This document shows, in pieces, positions 1-11,074 of a stretch of 64,000 nt of DNA. Every line of letters starts with the position of its first letter. Positions within the stretch are counted from its first letter, which is position 1. Source of the DNA: Bradysia coprophila (lineage: Eukaryota > Arthropoda > Insecta > Diptera > Sciaridae); contig NC_050736.1 in NCBI RefSeq assembly GCF_014529535.1, positions 3,782,001 to 3,846,000 of the forward strand. Direction: 5' to 3'. A program made the position numbers and the translations under genes. The notes under the pieces were generated by a model that worked only from the letters and a program-made list of their open reading frames with translations, was not told the origin of the DNA and did no database searches.

Positions 1-33
1 CATCATATCTCAGTGCTTTAATTCGTTCACCCT

Positions 34-3000
34 ATGGCCCATTCTCTATTTCGTAGGTACAGAAGCTCGCTGCCAGACCGTTACAGAGACGTTTCACCGA
101 AATGTGAACGATTCATTCCTCCCCCTCATTACCTTGCCAACAGTACACCATTAGCCTCAAGTGATAGCTACGCTTACTTATCAGCTAACGTTCATACACC
201 CGTCAAACGTTATGTTCCGACTCCACCGACTCCAACCGAAATTTATTCAGAACCATCATCGACGAGCTCCAATTACCATGGTGGCTCGCATCTACCTCAG
301 CAGCAATCCCAACAGTCGCAGTCGCAAGCACAACAACAACAACAACAATCGATGACTCGAAACGCTCAAAATAGCACACTTCCATACCGATACCGAATGA
401 AATGTTGTGCCAATGATCCATCTAGTAATCTTCAATCACAGCATCAACAAACAACAAGCACTGCCGATCACTATGCGACGCCGCCCCGTGTACGACCAGT
501 CAAATGTACACAACAACCCTCGGGACTCGCACATTCGTCAAGTACTGTATGTGGTAATTCAGTGGGAAGTAACACAAATAATGGAAGTACCAGTAACAAT
601 GGCCGACAATCCACATCGTCGTCATCGTCATCTACGAGGAATAATTGTTCAAATGAATACATTCAGCGCACTCCTAGCATGGAATATATTGGGCCATCTT
701 CTGCACGTGTAGCAACACCAGTTAATTCAGGCAACGAAGCAACTAACGGAACATGTTTACACTGCAGCAATGCATCAACAATGCGTCGAACCACTGGTGT
801 TCATCAAACAACCCAAACAACAGGTCCAATCAGTCCTGTGCCCTCACAACCATTATCAATATCCTCTACCTCCAACAACTTATCCTCTTCTTCATCAGCT
901 TCATCTACGTCATCTACAGCCTCAGCACAATGTTCAGATGCTTCCGAGCAGTTAACAGTTCCTTCATCATCCCCAAGTCCACCTGCATCTTCATCGGTCA
1001 TATCATTGCAACAACAACAGCAGCAATCGCAACCATTATCACCAATTCCTCATTCTTCTGTTGATGATCACATCATTACGAAGCAAGCTAAACCGAATGC
1101 AGCATCTCAGCTACAATCCACACAAACTAATACTTCAGTAGTTCCCCGATCAATGCATCAACAAACTCCGCAAAGCCAACCGCCACCATCATCCGTCAAT
1201 CAGCAATCTCAAAGTTTGCATTTATCCAACAACAATTTAATGATCGGATCAACATTGACACTACAGCGAACTTCTGGGCTGCCCCTTCGACAACAGATTC
1301 AGCAGCACCAACAACGTATGTCCCGCAAACAACGTGTAAAAGAATATCTTCGGCGTGAAATAGCCAAGTTTTTCGGGGTTGACTGTTGCAGTGAAGAAAT
1401 TGAACGAACAATTTGGGCAGATAGACAAAAGCGTTTAGCTGTAAGACGATTCGGTCAACTGAAACCAGATGCTGATTTAATTGGTCATATGGGTCATCAA
1501 CAACGTCGAGAACAGCACGGTGATAGACCGGATATTCTACCAGCTCAAACAAACGATGAAACTGATATTCGTCGATTGGAAACAGATCACCGAAATCGGC
1601 TATTGATTGAACGCAAGGCTACAGTTCCGACAATGATTTGGAATGGAATGTCATACATCATTCAGTTGTTGAGTAAAAATCATCCGAGACCACAAAGACA
1701 ATGGTCCCGCAGCTTTGCACCTTGCCATGTATCACAAAATGATGATACGCCAGGTGATATGTTCGATGGTTTATCTCCGTTGCAAGACGACGAAGTATTT
1801 TTTGGATCGCCAAATAATATTGGTAATGCTGCCATGGGTGGTAATGGAAACAGACAACAAAACCATCAAATGATTGAACAGTCTCGTCAGATGTATATGG
1901 GTGAAAGAGTACATGGATGGCGTACGAGTGCGACGGAACCGCAAATAAATAATCAGATTCAAGGTCATCGTGGCACGCGGATATCCTCGCAAATTCTTGA
2001 TGGAGTATTGGAAAATTCTAGACGCCCGTTGGCTCGAGAAGTGAAGTTACTCAGACCGAATGAACTAGATGATCGATACGATCACCGGCCATTTTTCACA
2101 TACTGGATCAATGCGGTCCAGATCATCGTTTTAATCATTTCATTGGTGTGTTATGGCATTGGACCTATCGGTATTGGAATGGAACAAAAAAGTGGTCAGG
2201 TTTTGGTTACAAGTTTAAGCTTGCAACAAGTTCAACATCAGGAACCAAGGAATGTGTGGATCGGTCCTCGTGGTGACGATCTCGTACATTTAGGCGCGAA
2301 TTTTGCAGCCTGTATGCGACGAGACACAAAAATATTGGATGTAATTTCAAAGACAAGAAGACAGGAAAGAGAAACTGCATGTTGCATTAGGAATGATGAT
2401 TCGGGATGGTTTGTACTAATCCACCTATTTTTTTTCTTTTTTTTTTGGTGTTCGGGCATTTTATAATTTGTCGGGAATTTGCACCGAGATTTTTTAAGGT
2501 CGATTCTTACAGCAGACGTAAGTAATATCTCTTCAGGCATGAGCGCTCGTTTGACTAGGGACCTGAATAATCTAGTAGCCTTATTTTTTTTGCGAATTAA
2601 ATTTTTCAACTTATGCCAGTGTTCATGTGAGTTCATTTTCATATGGTGTATTAAGTACTTCATTTGACGTTTCAAAAATGAACCGCTCCTGCCTGGTTTA
2701 TTTTACTCTGTCGTGGTTTCATATCAATTAAAAGAGATGCCATAATATTCGGTTTTTGTCTGAAGCTAAGCCCCTAAAGCTAAGCCCTTGTACGCTCTTA
2801 AAAGCTATGACAATTGCAGAACATCGCAGAGTGCTCCGGTGTGCACCTCGATCCTCATTGCTTCTCGCGGACTGAAATTTCTCGTTTTCATTGACTTCCA
2901 TTTGCTGTAAGAATTGACCGTAATAAATCTCGGTGCAAATTCCCGTCAAATTCTAAGATTTTATCTTTGGTATCAAAGCAAATTGTATGCAAGAGAGGGA

Positions 3001-6000
3001 CTCTTACCTCTCCATTATATCACGCACGCAGAGACTAGTTATTTTCTGCTGCTTTAAATCACTCAACCTTTTGAAGATTGTCAAAAAACATCATTTCAAA
3101 CCAGAACTTCTTTCTATTCGGCCAATTTTTTTTCTTTAAAGTTTCTTTTAAACTCTTTAAACTTTTTAACCTTTTTAAACTTAACGAGGTTGACTACACG
3201 AATTTCTACACAACATTTTCAGTGTAGAAATTCACACTGAGATTTATTAAGGTTGATTCTTACAGTAAATCGAAGTAATAGAAAATGTTTATTTCAGTGA
3301 ATTGTAATGGTCTCTAAAATTTTAAATGTACCGTCAGGTAGGTAACGGATAATTTTGTCGAGCGAATTACGAGTGAAAACGTATGCGTCGAACGGTGCTG
3401 CCATTTTGGTTGCCACAGCTTTCCACTTAGCATGATTTATCTCCCGCCAAAAGTCGTAGCGACCATCTCCGTCATACGTGTAAGTAGATTTAACTTCATA
3501 CCATCGCATATGACCAGGTGTGTTTACCAACACATCCGGGAAGTAACACCGAAGCTCCCCATCGAACATATATCGAAAGTATACCGGATGCTGGAGGTTC
3601 GCATTTGTGTCAATATAAGCCGAATGGAATCGTAAGAATAGAATGTTCAGCAGGCGATTTTCGTATCCCTGATACCGGTAGAGCTGCAAATTGAAAAAAA
3701 AAAAATTAGTCCCAAGTACAGCGGCCGAAGGGGACCTTGTACCTTGTGGTTGTGCCGAAGTACTTTGTAGTCAGTTCCCGCCTGAAATTGACGATATGCG
3801 AAACATTCTTTAACCGGACATCCTCCTCCTCTAGTGATATGTACTGCGCGAACCAACGTTTTATGGTTCTTGTTGCATTCAATCAGTGTGTCCTTGTCAC
3901 ACCAACTACCAACGTTGAGCAACTTGTACGAACTGTACTTGCGCGGTTCCGCTCTCCACGCAGCTTCGATCCGAGCTTTCGTTTCTTCTTTGGTAATACA
4001 ATTATGACGTGGATGATTGGAATGGGAGCATCTGTGAAATGTCTTGCCATCGAATGCAGCAAAGTTTACTTCGCGTATGTGTCCTGCCGAACATTTGTAT
4101 TCAATGTGCCAACGTTCTCTCGCAAAGTACACGCGAATCAATTCATATCCTACAAAAGCGGAAACGGTTTGTGATACTCCCAACTGTATATATAATTCGT
4201 GAGTATTTTAGCTTACCAATGAATTCCGGACGTTGATCCCACGCTTCCAGTACTTTCTGTCGTATATGCGTCTCGGAATGTCGCAAATAAGTGCCACATT
4301 GTCCACAGCGACGTAATGCGCTTAATGTCGTTTTAATGGTGTGGCCCATTCTGCACATGATCTCAACTTGTTCAGCCCCATTCGACCGAATAAATGTGTA
4401 ACCATCGAAAGCGGCAGAGTCACTGTCCCAAACTGCTTGCACTCTCTGCTTCACTTCGCTCTCCGACATCAGAAAGTTACCAAAGCATTGTCCACAGCGA
4501 TTTCCAATCTCCAGTTTGTGAAGTCTTGTGGTGTACTCATGTCCAACATTACATCTAATTGTTACTTCGGATGTATTCACTCCACGTACATAAACGTACT
4601 CCTTGAAGCATTCAGCTTTTAATGCAGCTTCAACTCTCTGTTTCAGTTGGGCAGGGGTCAATTTATTTGGGATTGTACCATGGCATTGTCCACAGCGATT
4701 TCCACGCTCCAGTCTGCTAAGCCTTGTCATGAATTCATGCCCAACAGCACATCTAATTTTTATCTCATGTGTATTCACTCCACGTACATAAACGTACTCC
4801 TTGAAACCGTCAGCTTTTAATGCTCCTTCAACTCTTTGTTTCAGTTGGGCAGTTCGCCATTATTTTAACGATTTCGTTTAAATTTCAAATTACTCAGCTC
4901 GCTCGTACAGCTCGCTTCACTTAGAACAATTAATTAAGTACAGTTAGCACAGTGATCACTATACATTCCTACGCAACCAGAAGTTGGTATGAGTTTACAT
5001 TGTTATGCAAAGTATATGATAGTTATAGTTTAACACTAACTCATGTGAGTAGAATGAATATACAGGGTGCGTCACGTTTGCACGCTATGTTTATGGAGGG
5101 AAGAGTGCATGATACTTTATTACAGAGTGCTTCAGTTTTGTACGTGATAGTGTACAGAGTGCTAAATTATGTAAAGATTTACTTAACCGAACCGAGATCA
5201 CGACATTGGTATCTGCCAAACGGATGTATATGTATAATATTGAAGTCGGTAGTTTTACTCTGCCTTATGAAATCCCTGAAAGAGCCGTTAACACTTTTCC
5301 TATCTGACGAGAATGCATGAAATTTCGCAACACATTACAATCAGAAATATCTGCGAGTATGTGTAAGTTTTTGGGAAATATGTTGACTTCCATTTGCTGT
5401 AAGAATTGACAGATCAGATTGAAAAAATTCAGATTTTCAGATTTCAGTTTTAATTCAGATTGAATCTGAATTTTCAGATTCAGATCAGATAAATTTCAAA
5501 TCAATCTGATCTGAATCTGAAAATTTCAGATCGTCTTTTTTCAGTTTCAGATCAGCTAAAAGTGATCTGTTCCGAACTTTATAAAAAGACATTATTTCAA
5601 ACCAGAACTTCGTTCTAATACTTGACCTAATAGGCCTTTTTTTTTTCTTTAAATTTTATTTTAAACTCTTTAAACTTTTTAACCTTTTTAAACTTTTAGT
5701 GTGCAGACTTCACAAGCTGATTGTTCCGTAGTACGAGGCCTGTGGCCGCAGAAGTCCATATCAACATGGAAAAAATGGTCACCTGGCGAGTCTGGTCCTG
5801 GTGGACGAATATCCGGCTCTGTGTGTGGCCTTGACCCAAAATACTGTGATGCACCTGCTTCTGTAGCGCCATATGAATGGCCAGATGACATAACTAAATG
5901 GCCGATATGCCGCAAAACTAATTCATTTTCGCAAAGATTTAGATTTAAGGATCACACGGCTGAGCATATGGTTTGTGAGGTAAATAGTAAATTGAATTAG

Positions 6001-9000
6001 TCAAGCATCCGCCAATATTTCATACCACGTCTTTTACAGGTAATTGGACATCCTTGCTGTATAGGAGTATATGGAGAATGTCGTATAACAACTAAAGAGT
6101 TTTGTGATTTTGTAAACGGATACTTCCACGAGGAAGCTTCACTCTGTTCACAGGTAAAATTCTTTTCATTCTTCTGATTAGACTGAGCTGATTACACCGC
6201 TTTGCTATAAATATTTTAGGTATCTTGTCTGAACGACGTGTGTGGAATGTTTCCGTTTATATCTTTGGATGTGCCAGATCAATTTTATCGATTGTTCACA
6301 TCACTGTGCTTACATGCTGGCGTTCTGCATTTAGCAATCACGATTGCCTTTCAACATATATATTTAGCCGATTTGGAACGCTTGATTGGACCGATACGTA
6401 CAGCTATTGTTTACATTGGCTCTGGTATAGCGGGAAATTTAACGAGTGCAATATTTGTGCCATACAAGCCAGAGGTGAGTCTTGAAAATATTTTTCTTTT
6501 TTTGATATTCTTTAGTCATCAAATTTATTCATAAAATGAACTAGAATCAATTACATATTCAAATGTGAGATCTGACCCTCTCGCTTCCGAACTTCTAGTA
6601 TTCATCGTTGAATGGATAGTCTGGGTGGCTGGCATTACTAAATTAACAGAGTTATCCCATTTTAGAATAAAATGTAGAAACAGGCGTTAGTAAAATATCT
6701 CCAACTTACACGTCATTCAAAAAGTATCGCTTGTCTTTGTTCAGTTTGTTCAGTTCCACCAACTCGTCCTCATTTAAGTTGAAGTCGAAAATTGAAATGT
6801 TCTCAGACAATCGAACTTTATTTGATGATTTTGGAATTGCAATGTGTCCTCTCTCAATTTGGTAGCGTAGAGCTATTTGAGCTGGTGTTTTATTGTACTT
6901 GGCAGCTATTTGCAAGATCTGTAAAAATTTCGAAACGATTAAACATGTCAATCTGTTATCAGCAGTGACGATAGAAATAAGGGATGAGCCCTAACTTCCG
7001 TCCGTCTTTAATAGCAAAATAGATGCTGAACCAAATGAAGTAAAAGATTTTATTCTAATCTGTTAAAAATACTTGCATTAAATCAAGTAGTAGATTCGCT
7101 GTCGACTGTGTGAAAGGTTAAAATTAATAATATTTACGTACCGTCGGTTCTTCGAGTAAAACTGGTTCCACAGATTCAAGCCAAGGTCTAGCTGGCGATC
7201 CCAAGGGGGCATAAGCAGTTATAGTAATTCCTTTCGATCGAAGATAGTCACTCAATTTTGTTTGAGTCAAATATGCATGACATTCAACTTGATTTGTGAC
7301 TGGTTTTATCCGTGCACTAGATAGTAGTCGTTCAGTTTGTGCCTTGGAAAAGTTCGAAATTCCGATACTTTTAACATATCCATCATCTACTAGTTTTTCC
7401 ATTTCCTTCCAAGTATCCACAAAATCGACAAACGAATATGAAGTGTTACCTTGGTCGTCAACTGGAAAGAGGCCTTGATCCTCTTTGTGCGCTAACGGCC
7501 AATGAACTAGGTACAAATCCAAATAGGGTGTATTCAAGTTCTTCAGTGACTGTAACAAAGCCCCTCGCACTAAATCTGGACGGTGGAATGTGTTCCATAA
7601 CTTGCTGACGATATACAAATCCTCCCTAAAGTCAATTGATTGTTGATGTCAGATAAATTTCCCTTCAAATCTACGAATTTACCTTTTCACAACACCATCC
7701 TGAATTTTAGAATTTATTGCGCTACCGACTTCCTTTTCTGTGTCATAAACAAGTGCTGTATCGATATGTAAATATCCCAGATCGATAGCATCTTTAACTG
7801 CCTGTTCAATGGCTCCTCTTTCTCGTTGCTGTAATCAATCAAATCAAAATCATAAAATGCAAATGAAACGAATCCAAAAGATTTATGCTTACACCAAATG
7901 TGACTCCCCAGTCAGAACCCCAAGTTCCTAAACCAATACTGGGCATATACGTTCCATCGTTCAGAAGTACTTTCGGCACTTTGACTGCAGACATTTCACT
8001 TGTAATATGAACTGTTAACGACTCACGAAACGTAATAAAGTAGTTTACGCTTGTGATGTGATAACTTTGGCAGTAATGGCTTTTATATACCGCACCGTCT
8101 GCGAAAAGCTATGATAAAGAAACATTATGAATCGGTTATCATTGGTTATCCGTTCAAAACTTATCAGCACTTGAAAAACAGCGGTGAGCGCCGCATTTCA
8201 ATCATTATCGAAATGATTTGGTTGGATTTGGATACTTCATCAGAGGGATAACAGTACCTACCGATTGGTTAAGGTTAATTGCAAACATTTTTGATTCAAC
8301 CTTTCACAAATTCGAGTTAGTATTTTATAGGAGAACAAATCATACGTTTCATACCATGGAAAGCGCAACGTAAAGTGGCTGCAGGGTCTATATAATTATC
8401 AAGATTAGTTTCCAAATTTTTGATTCAATGACTTCACAAATTTTGATTATCTAACTTGACTGAGTACATATCCGCGTAATATAATGATTAAACATATGCA
8501 AAATCTAGAAGATTCTAACGCATCGGATAACCAAAGTTTAAATATGAACAAACAAGGTCTGCTGACATCTAAAATTTAGCAAAGACTTCGGCAAGAGGTC
8601 TATTTTATAGCTAAATGCATGTAAAGACAAATGAAGTAAAAGATTTTTCACAACGCAGGTCATTTTCTCACCTCAAGTTGAAACTTCTGGAGCCTTTGTT
8701 GTGTTCACCTCGGGAAAACAATTCCTACTTTTTCCCCTCTGTTAACAATTATCTATTAGGTATTTCAATCACTTTAATCAACAGAAGTAACAGATTCAAT
8801 GAATACATGTCGTGTGAAAAAGAAATTTTCTGTAAAACAGACAACAAAATCTCAATGCCTTTCCCATTACTACTCAATACTAGGTTGGACCACTGGCTTC
8901 TCTGGCTGGCGTCGTCTCATCACTAACGGTGCTACTAATGCTTATCCATTGGAAACAATTAAAAAAGCCGCACATGGCTTTGATCAAATTAATTTTTATA

Positions 9001-9433
9001 GCTGGTTCTTTATTCGGTATGGGTACCCTACCTTGGCAACAGAATTTTATTGGATTATTCGCTGGAATTTCGTTCGGCACATTATTAACCGTTGCCTTGG
9101 TGCCATTCGTTAGTATAACTAAGTATGGTAGACAGAAGAAGGTAATATTTTCACACCATTTGCAAGCATCGGCGGCAACATAATTATACCCTTATCCGAT
9201 AGATCAATTTAATTTGGACGTGTTTGATATTCCACCTGATCGTTTATATCGCCATGTTCATCATATTTTATCTATTCCCAATGGCATTTGTATCGCTTGG
9301 TTTAGGCGGTGAGGGATTCGGTCTGAACAACGGATACACAAACGGTGGATACAGTGTTGGCGGTAATCCTGTTTCATGTGCCAAAGGCACTTGTACGGGT
9401 ATCGATGGTGGAGGTGCACGGATAAATGCATGA
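34..9433 (+). CDS. rho-5: Inactive rhomboid protein (iRhom / rhomboid-5), six coding exons
   Basis: Coding exons are 34-2408, 5700-5979, 6040-6153, 6220-6474, 8884-9141 and 9203-9433. All junctions are GT/AG and in phase, giving 1170 aa. iRhoms are polytopic ER/Golgi proteins that control trafficking of EGF-family ligands and ADAM17 without proteolysis. The N-terminus (about 430 aa) is Ser/Gln-rich and low complexity. The conserved cytosolic block [20 protein letters not shown] follows, and the first membrane segment is at about 693-713. The Cys-rich iRhom homology domain runs from exon 1 into exons 2-3, followed by the C-terminal membrane domain. The catalytic GxSG is replaced by GPLAS, and the usual second His is absent. 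The frame stays open past 2408 into a T-rich intron, so the apparent 810-aa reading is read-through. A stop lies in frame at 19-21 and a possible 3' splice site at 11-13, so 5' exons may lie outside the window. AT-rich 3' UTR with an AATAAA at 9867-9872. Confidence 0.93.
2470..2947. mobile_element. Short non-autonomous TIR element
   Basis: Inverted termini of about 50 bp lie at 2470-2521 and 2892-2947. They share the string GGGAATTTGCACCGAGATTT, then a GATTCTTACAGC-type block. No coding capacity is seen. A separate MITE copy (2531-2715) sits inside it. The same terminal block, in weaker form, bounds the nuclease gene about 300 bp downstream. Confidence 0.65.
2531..2715. mobile_element. MITE copy, left end eroded
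   Basis: This closely matches the element at 12021-12222 in the same orientation. Shared features are the TTTGACTAGGGACCTGAATA block, the TTTGACGTTTC block and the right terminus ending in TACTCTG(T/C)CGTG. The left inverted repeat is shortened to a CAGGCATGAGCGC remnant. Confidence 0.65.
3088..3182 (+). repeat. Duplicate of the iRhom intron 3' end (left copy)
   Basis: It matches 5588-5696 in direct orientation: a CATTTCAAACCAGAACTTC-like start, then AAACTCTTTAAACTTTTTAA and repeated TTTTTAAACT. The right copy supplies the functional splice acceptor of iRhom exon 2. The left copy lacks the AG. The pair brackets the nuclease-coding segment. Confidence 0.7.
3200..5410. mobile_element. Putative mobile element carrying a zinc-ribbon/nuclease gene
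   Basis: The left terminal block at about 3239-3276 (GAGATTTATTAAGG followed by GATTCTTACAG) faces an inverted partner at 5385-5410 (CATTTGCTGTAAGAATTGAC), with about 21 of 26 bases matching. The left block also resembles the termini of the short element at 2470-2947. Inside is a minus-strand spliced gene (3294-4859). The stretch 4870-5380 shows no recognisable coding content. The outer part of the right terminus is missing or replaced by simple repeat, so the boundary is uncertain. No transposase family was recognised. Confidence 0.5.
3294..4859 (-). CDS. Zinc-ribbon-repeat protein with C-terminal PD-(D/E)XK nuclease, 5'-incomplete
   Basis: Reading on the minus strand, exons are 4859-4217, 4149-3743 and 3683-3294, with GT/AG introns of 67 and 59 bp in matching phase. 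That gives about 480 aa with a stop at 3294. The N-terminal part has at least five related units of form C-x2-GH ... CGQC (for example [13 protein letters not shown] then GNRCGQC), resembling zinc-ribbon or treble-clef fingers. The C-terminal domain starts at GYENRLL and carries FPDV, then [10 protein letters not shown], the D ... E-x-K core of PD-(D/E)XK nucleases. Comparable finger-plus-nuclease proteins are known to me from bacteria and large DNA viruses; that comparison is from memory. The frame opens just after a stop at 4862-4860, inside a truncated repeat unit with no convincing ATG, so the 5' end is lost or lies in an unseen exon. It may be a decayed copy. Confidence 0.6.
5410..5570. 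repeat. CAGAT-rich simple repeat
   Basis: Many interspersed copies of TCAGAT / ATCTGA occur in both orientations, making the stretch partly self-complementary. It lies between the right end of the nuclease element and the original intron 3' end. Confidence 0.7.
6706..7994 (-). CDS. Aldo-keto reductase, nested antisense in an iRhom intron
   Basis: Exons are 7994-7893, 7828-7683, 7625-7142 and 6918-6706. All splice sites are GT/AG, phases match, and the product is 314 aa, the usual size for this superfamily. These are NADPH-dependent cytosolic carbonyl reductases with a TIM-barrel fold. The catalytic tetrad is present: Asp57 (in HIDTA), Tyr62, Lys91 (SKLW) and His124 (LVHW). [15 protein letters not shown] and [13 protein letters not shown] are the usual cofactor and barrel signatures. 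The insert [14 protein letters not shown] after strand 1 is slightly longer than typical. The gene lies wholly in the iRhom intron 6475-8883 in the opposite direction. The substrate cannot be assigned; the sequence resembles the insect AKR1-like group. Confidence 0.93.
8081..8089 (-). promoter_or_regulatory. TATA box of the aldo-keto reductase gene
   Basis: TATATAAAA on the minus strand lies about 90 bases upstream of the ATG at 7994. That fits a start site near 8055 and a ~60-base leader. It suggests the nested gene has its own promoter inside the host intron. Confidence 0.6.
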
Positions 9434-9990
9434 CGTCAACGTATTGGGTTTATGTTACATATTTATATTAAATTAATGTTAAGACGATATTAGATATTCA
9501 ACAATTAAAAAAAAACAATAAAAATAATTTATCACTCAAAACTAAACACACATTCACACACACAAAAAAAGATGATATTTTCAAAACACAAATACAAAAT
9601 AAATGAAAAAGGAAAACGATTGAAGCATAATAATAATTAAATTTAAAATCAATTCGAGGTACTGACTTGAAATGGAATGGAATCGTTTTGTTGATTTGTA
9701 CCGTTTCAGGAGGAAAATAAAAAAAAATGGAAATAAAAATAAACTCAAAGTAAAACAAAGAAAAAAAACAAGTGTAATATTTAAATTAAATTTAAAAAAA
9801 AGCAAAAAAAACAAGACCTTCGATATGATTCTATATAAATTAAATGTATAAAAATAATAATTGAAAAATAAATTATATAACGAGATCCAACTTGTTTTGT
9901 TCGAGCAACCGGTGAGACGAAATTTTATATTTTTATCGTGTTTGCGATTGTAGTAGTTGATTAACTTCTTTCTGGTTTTAGTTTTTAGTA
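9434..9990. other. iRhom 3' UTR and AT-rich spacer
   Basis: Very AT-rich, with poly-A and poly-T tracts and several AATAAA hexamers (for example 9867-9872). No coding signal is seen. Confidence 0.5.
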
Positions 9991-10100
9991 GTGGTAATCA
10001 CGATCAGAAGGCAGAAAAATGATAACAGATGTCGCGCGCAAAAAAATGAAATTTAATGAAATGGTATTGTATAGTTAATGGAATTGTCTTCTAATCAAGC

Positions 10101-10337
10101 AAATAGTATGTTATACCATGCCCTAGCAAAATTATGGAAGCGAATAGTATTTTATACTAGAACATGGCAACATTATACAACAAATGAGTATCACTATCAG
10201 TGCGGAGGTATTTTATTCAACGAAATGACAAAAAAGGTGACAAGATCTCTGGTCACCTTTTTTACCATTTGGTACCTCCGCACTGTATAATAATATTTGT
10301 TTGTTATATAATTTTGGTATGGTATAACATACTATTT
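10101..10337. repeat. Nested long palindrome
   Basis: Outer arms AAATAGTATGTTATACCAT lie at 10101 and inverted at 10319-10337. Inner arms CAGTGCGGAGGTA lie at 10198 and inverted, ending at 10284. An AAAAAAGGTGAC / GTCACCTTTTTT core sits between them. Typical of a foldback MITE inserted in a larger element. Confidence 0.75.
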
Positions 10338-10992
10338 CACGGTAGGGTTGAACAAAACTTAAAAGAGTCGCGATACCACCTCTGATTTTTTCATGTTATT
10401 ATTGAGGGACTCGAGTACTATAAGGAACCACATTCTGTTCGCAGATCCATTATGCCATTATTATAGGGACTAATTCGAAGCTAATTCGTGTTAAAATGGC
10501 TTCCCTCAACAACCTGACCACGTAGCTACAGCCACCTAAAGTCGAAAATTCGACATTTTTAAATTGTGATATGTCCAAGATGAAGAGAGTTTGAAACTCT
10601 TTGAATGGCGATGTTGGTAGAGGATTCCATGCTCTATTAAACGCCGAGAATGGATTTTACAAAATTTGTCTGAATTGTACAATATTTGAAAAAGTTTATT
10701 TTCACCATCCTCGGCGAAACTTGAACTCATCTGTAATACACAGATGCAACAAAACAGTAATGCCTGATCAGCCTGCAGTTTAAGCTTTACAATGATACCA
10801 CACTTGCCATACCAGCCTCACAACAAATATCTGTTACAACATTTTGTTTGCAGCAAGGTCACTCTCCGACAAAATTTTCAATTTATCATCTATCTTCAAG
10901 TGCCCGTTCCTTCAGGATGAGTGAAATTGTTATACATTCTTCATAAAGAAGTGGTTTAAGTGATTTGAAGCAATTCTGCCATTAATTACGTG

Positions 10993-11074
10993 CATCCGGA
11001 GTCGGTTAAAGCTGATTTCCACATATTTTTGTGGTAAATTTCCTCTAACGGCTACCTTTAACCGACTCCAGATA
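10993..11074. repeat. Hairpin (CCGGAGTCGGTTAAAG arms)
   Basis: The left arm at 10993-11010 and the right arm at 11057-11074 are inverted copies around GGAGTCGGTTAAAG, with a loop of about 45 bases. It lies inside the 9991-11181 element. Confidence 0.6.

Larger units (their letters stand above)
2409..5699 (+). other. iRhom intron 1 with nested mobile elements
   Basis: The donor at 2409 and acceptor ending at 5699 join in phase to restore a conserved Cys at the junction. The intron holds, in order: a short terminal-inverted-repeat element (2470-2947) with a second MITE inside it, a ~95-bp stretch resembling the intron's own 3' end (3088-3182), the nuclease-carrying element (about 3200-5410), a CAGAT-type simple repeat (5410-5570), and the original AT-rich 3' end. 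Confidence 0.75.

Noticed and set aside
2409-2466. Continuation of the iRhom frame past 2408 to a stop at 2466
   Set aside because: The tail is T-rich, Phe-only sequence, and the conserved protein resumes at 5700 after a good donor/acceptor pair.
2238-2675. 145-aa minus-strand frame overlapping the end of iRhom exon 1
   Set aside because: Antisense to a conserved coding exon and a MITE; low-complexity Lys content, no recognisable domain.
5701-6000. Free-standing 99-aa plus-strand gene
   Set aside because: It is iRhom exon 2 read with an intronic tail; both boundaries are splice sites.
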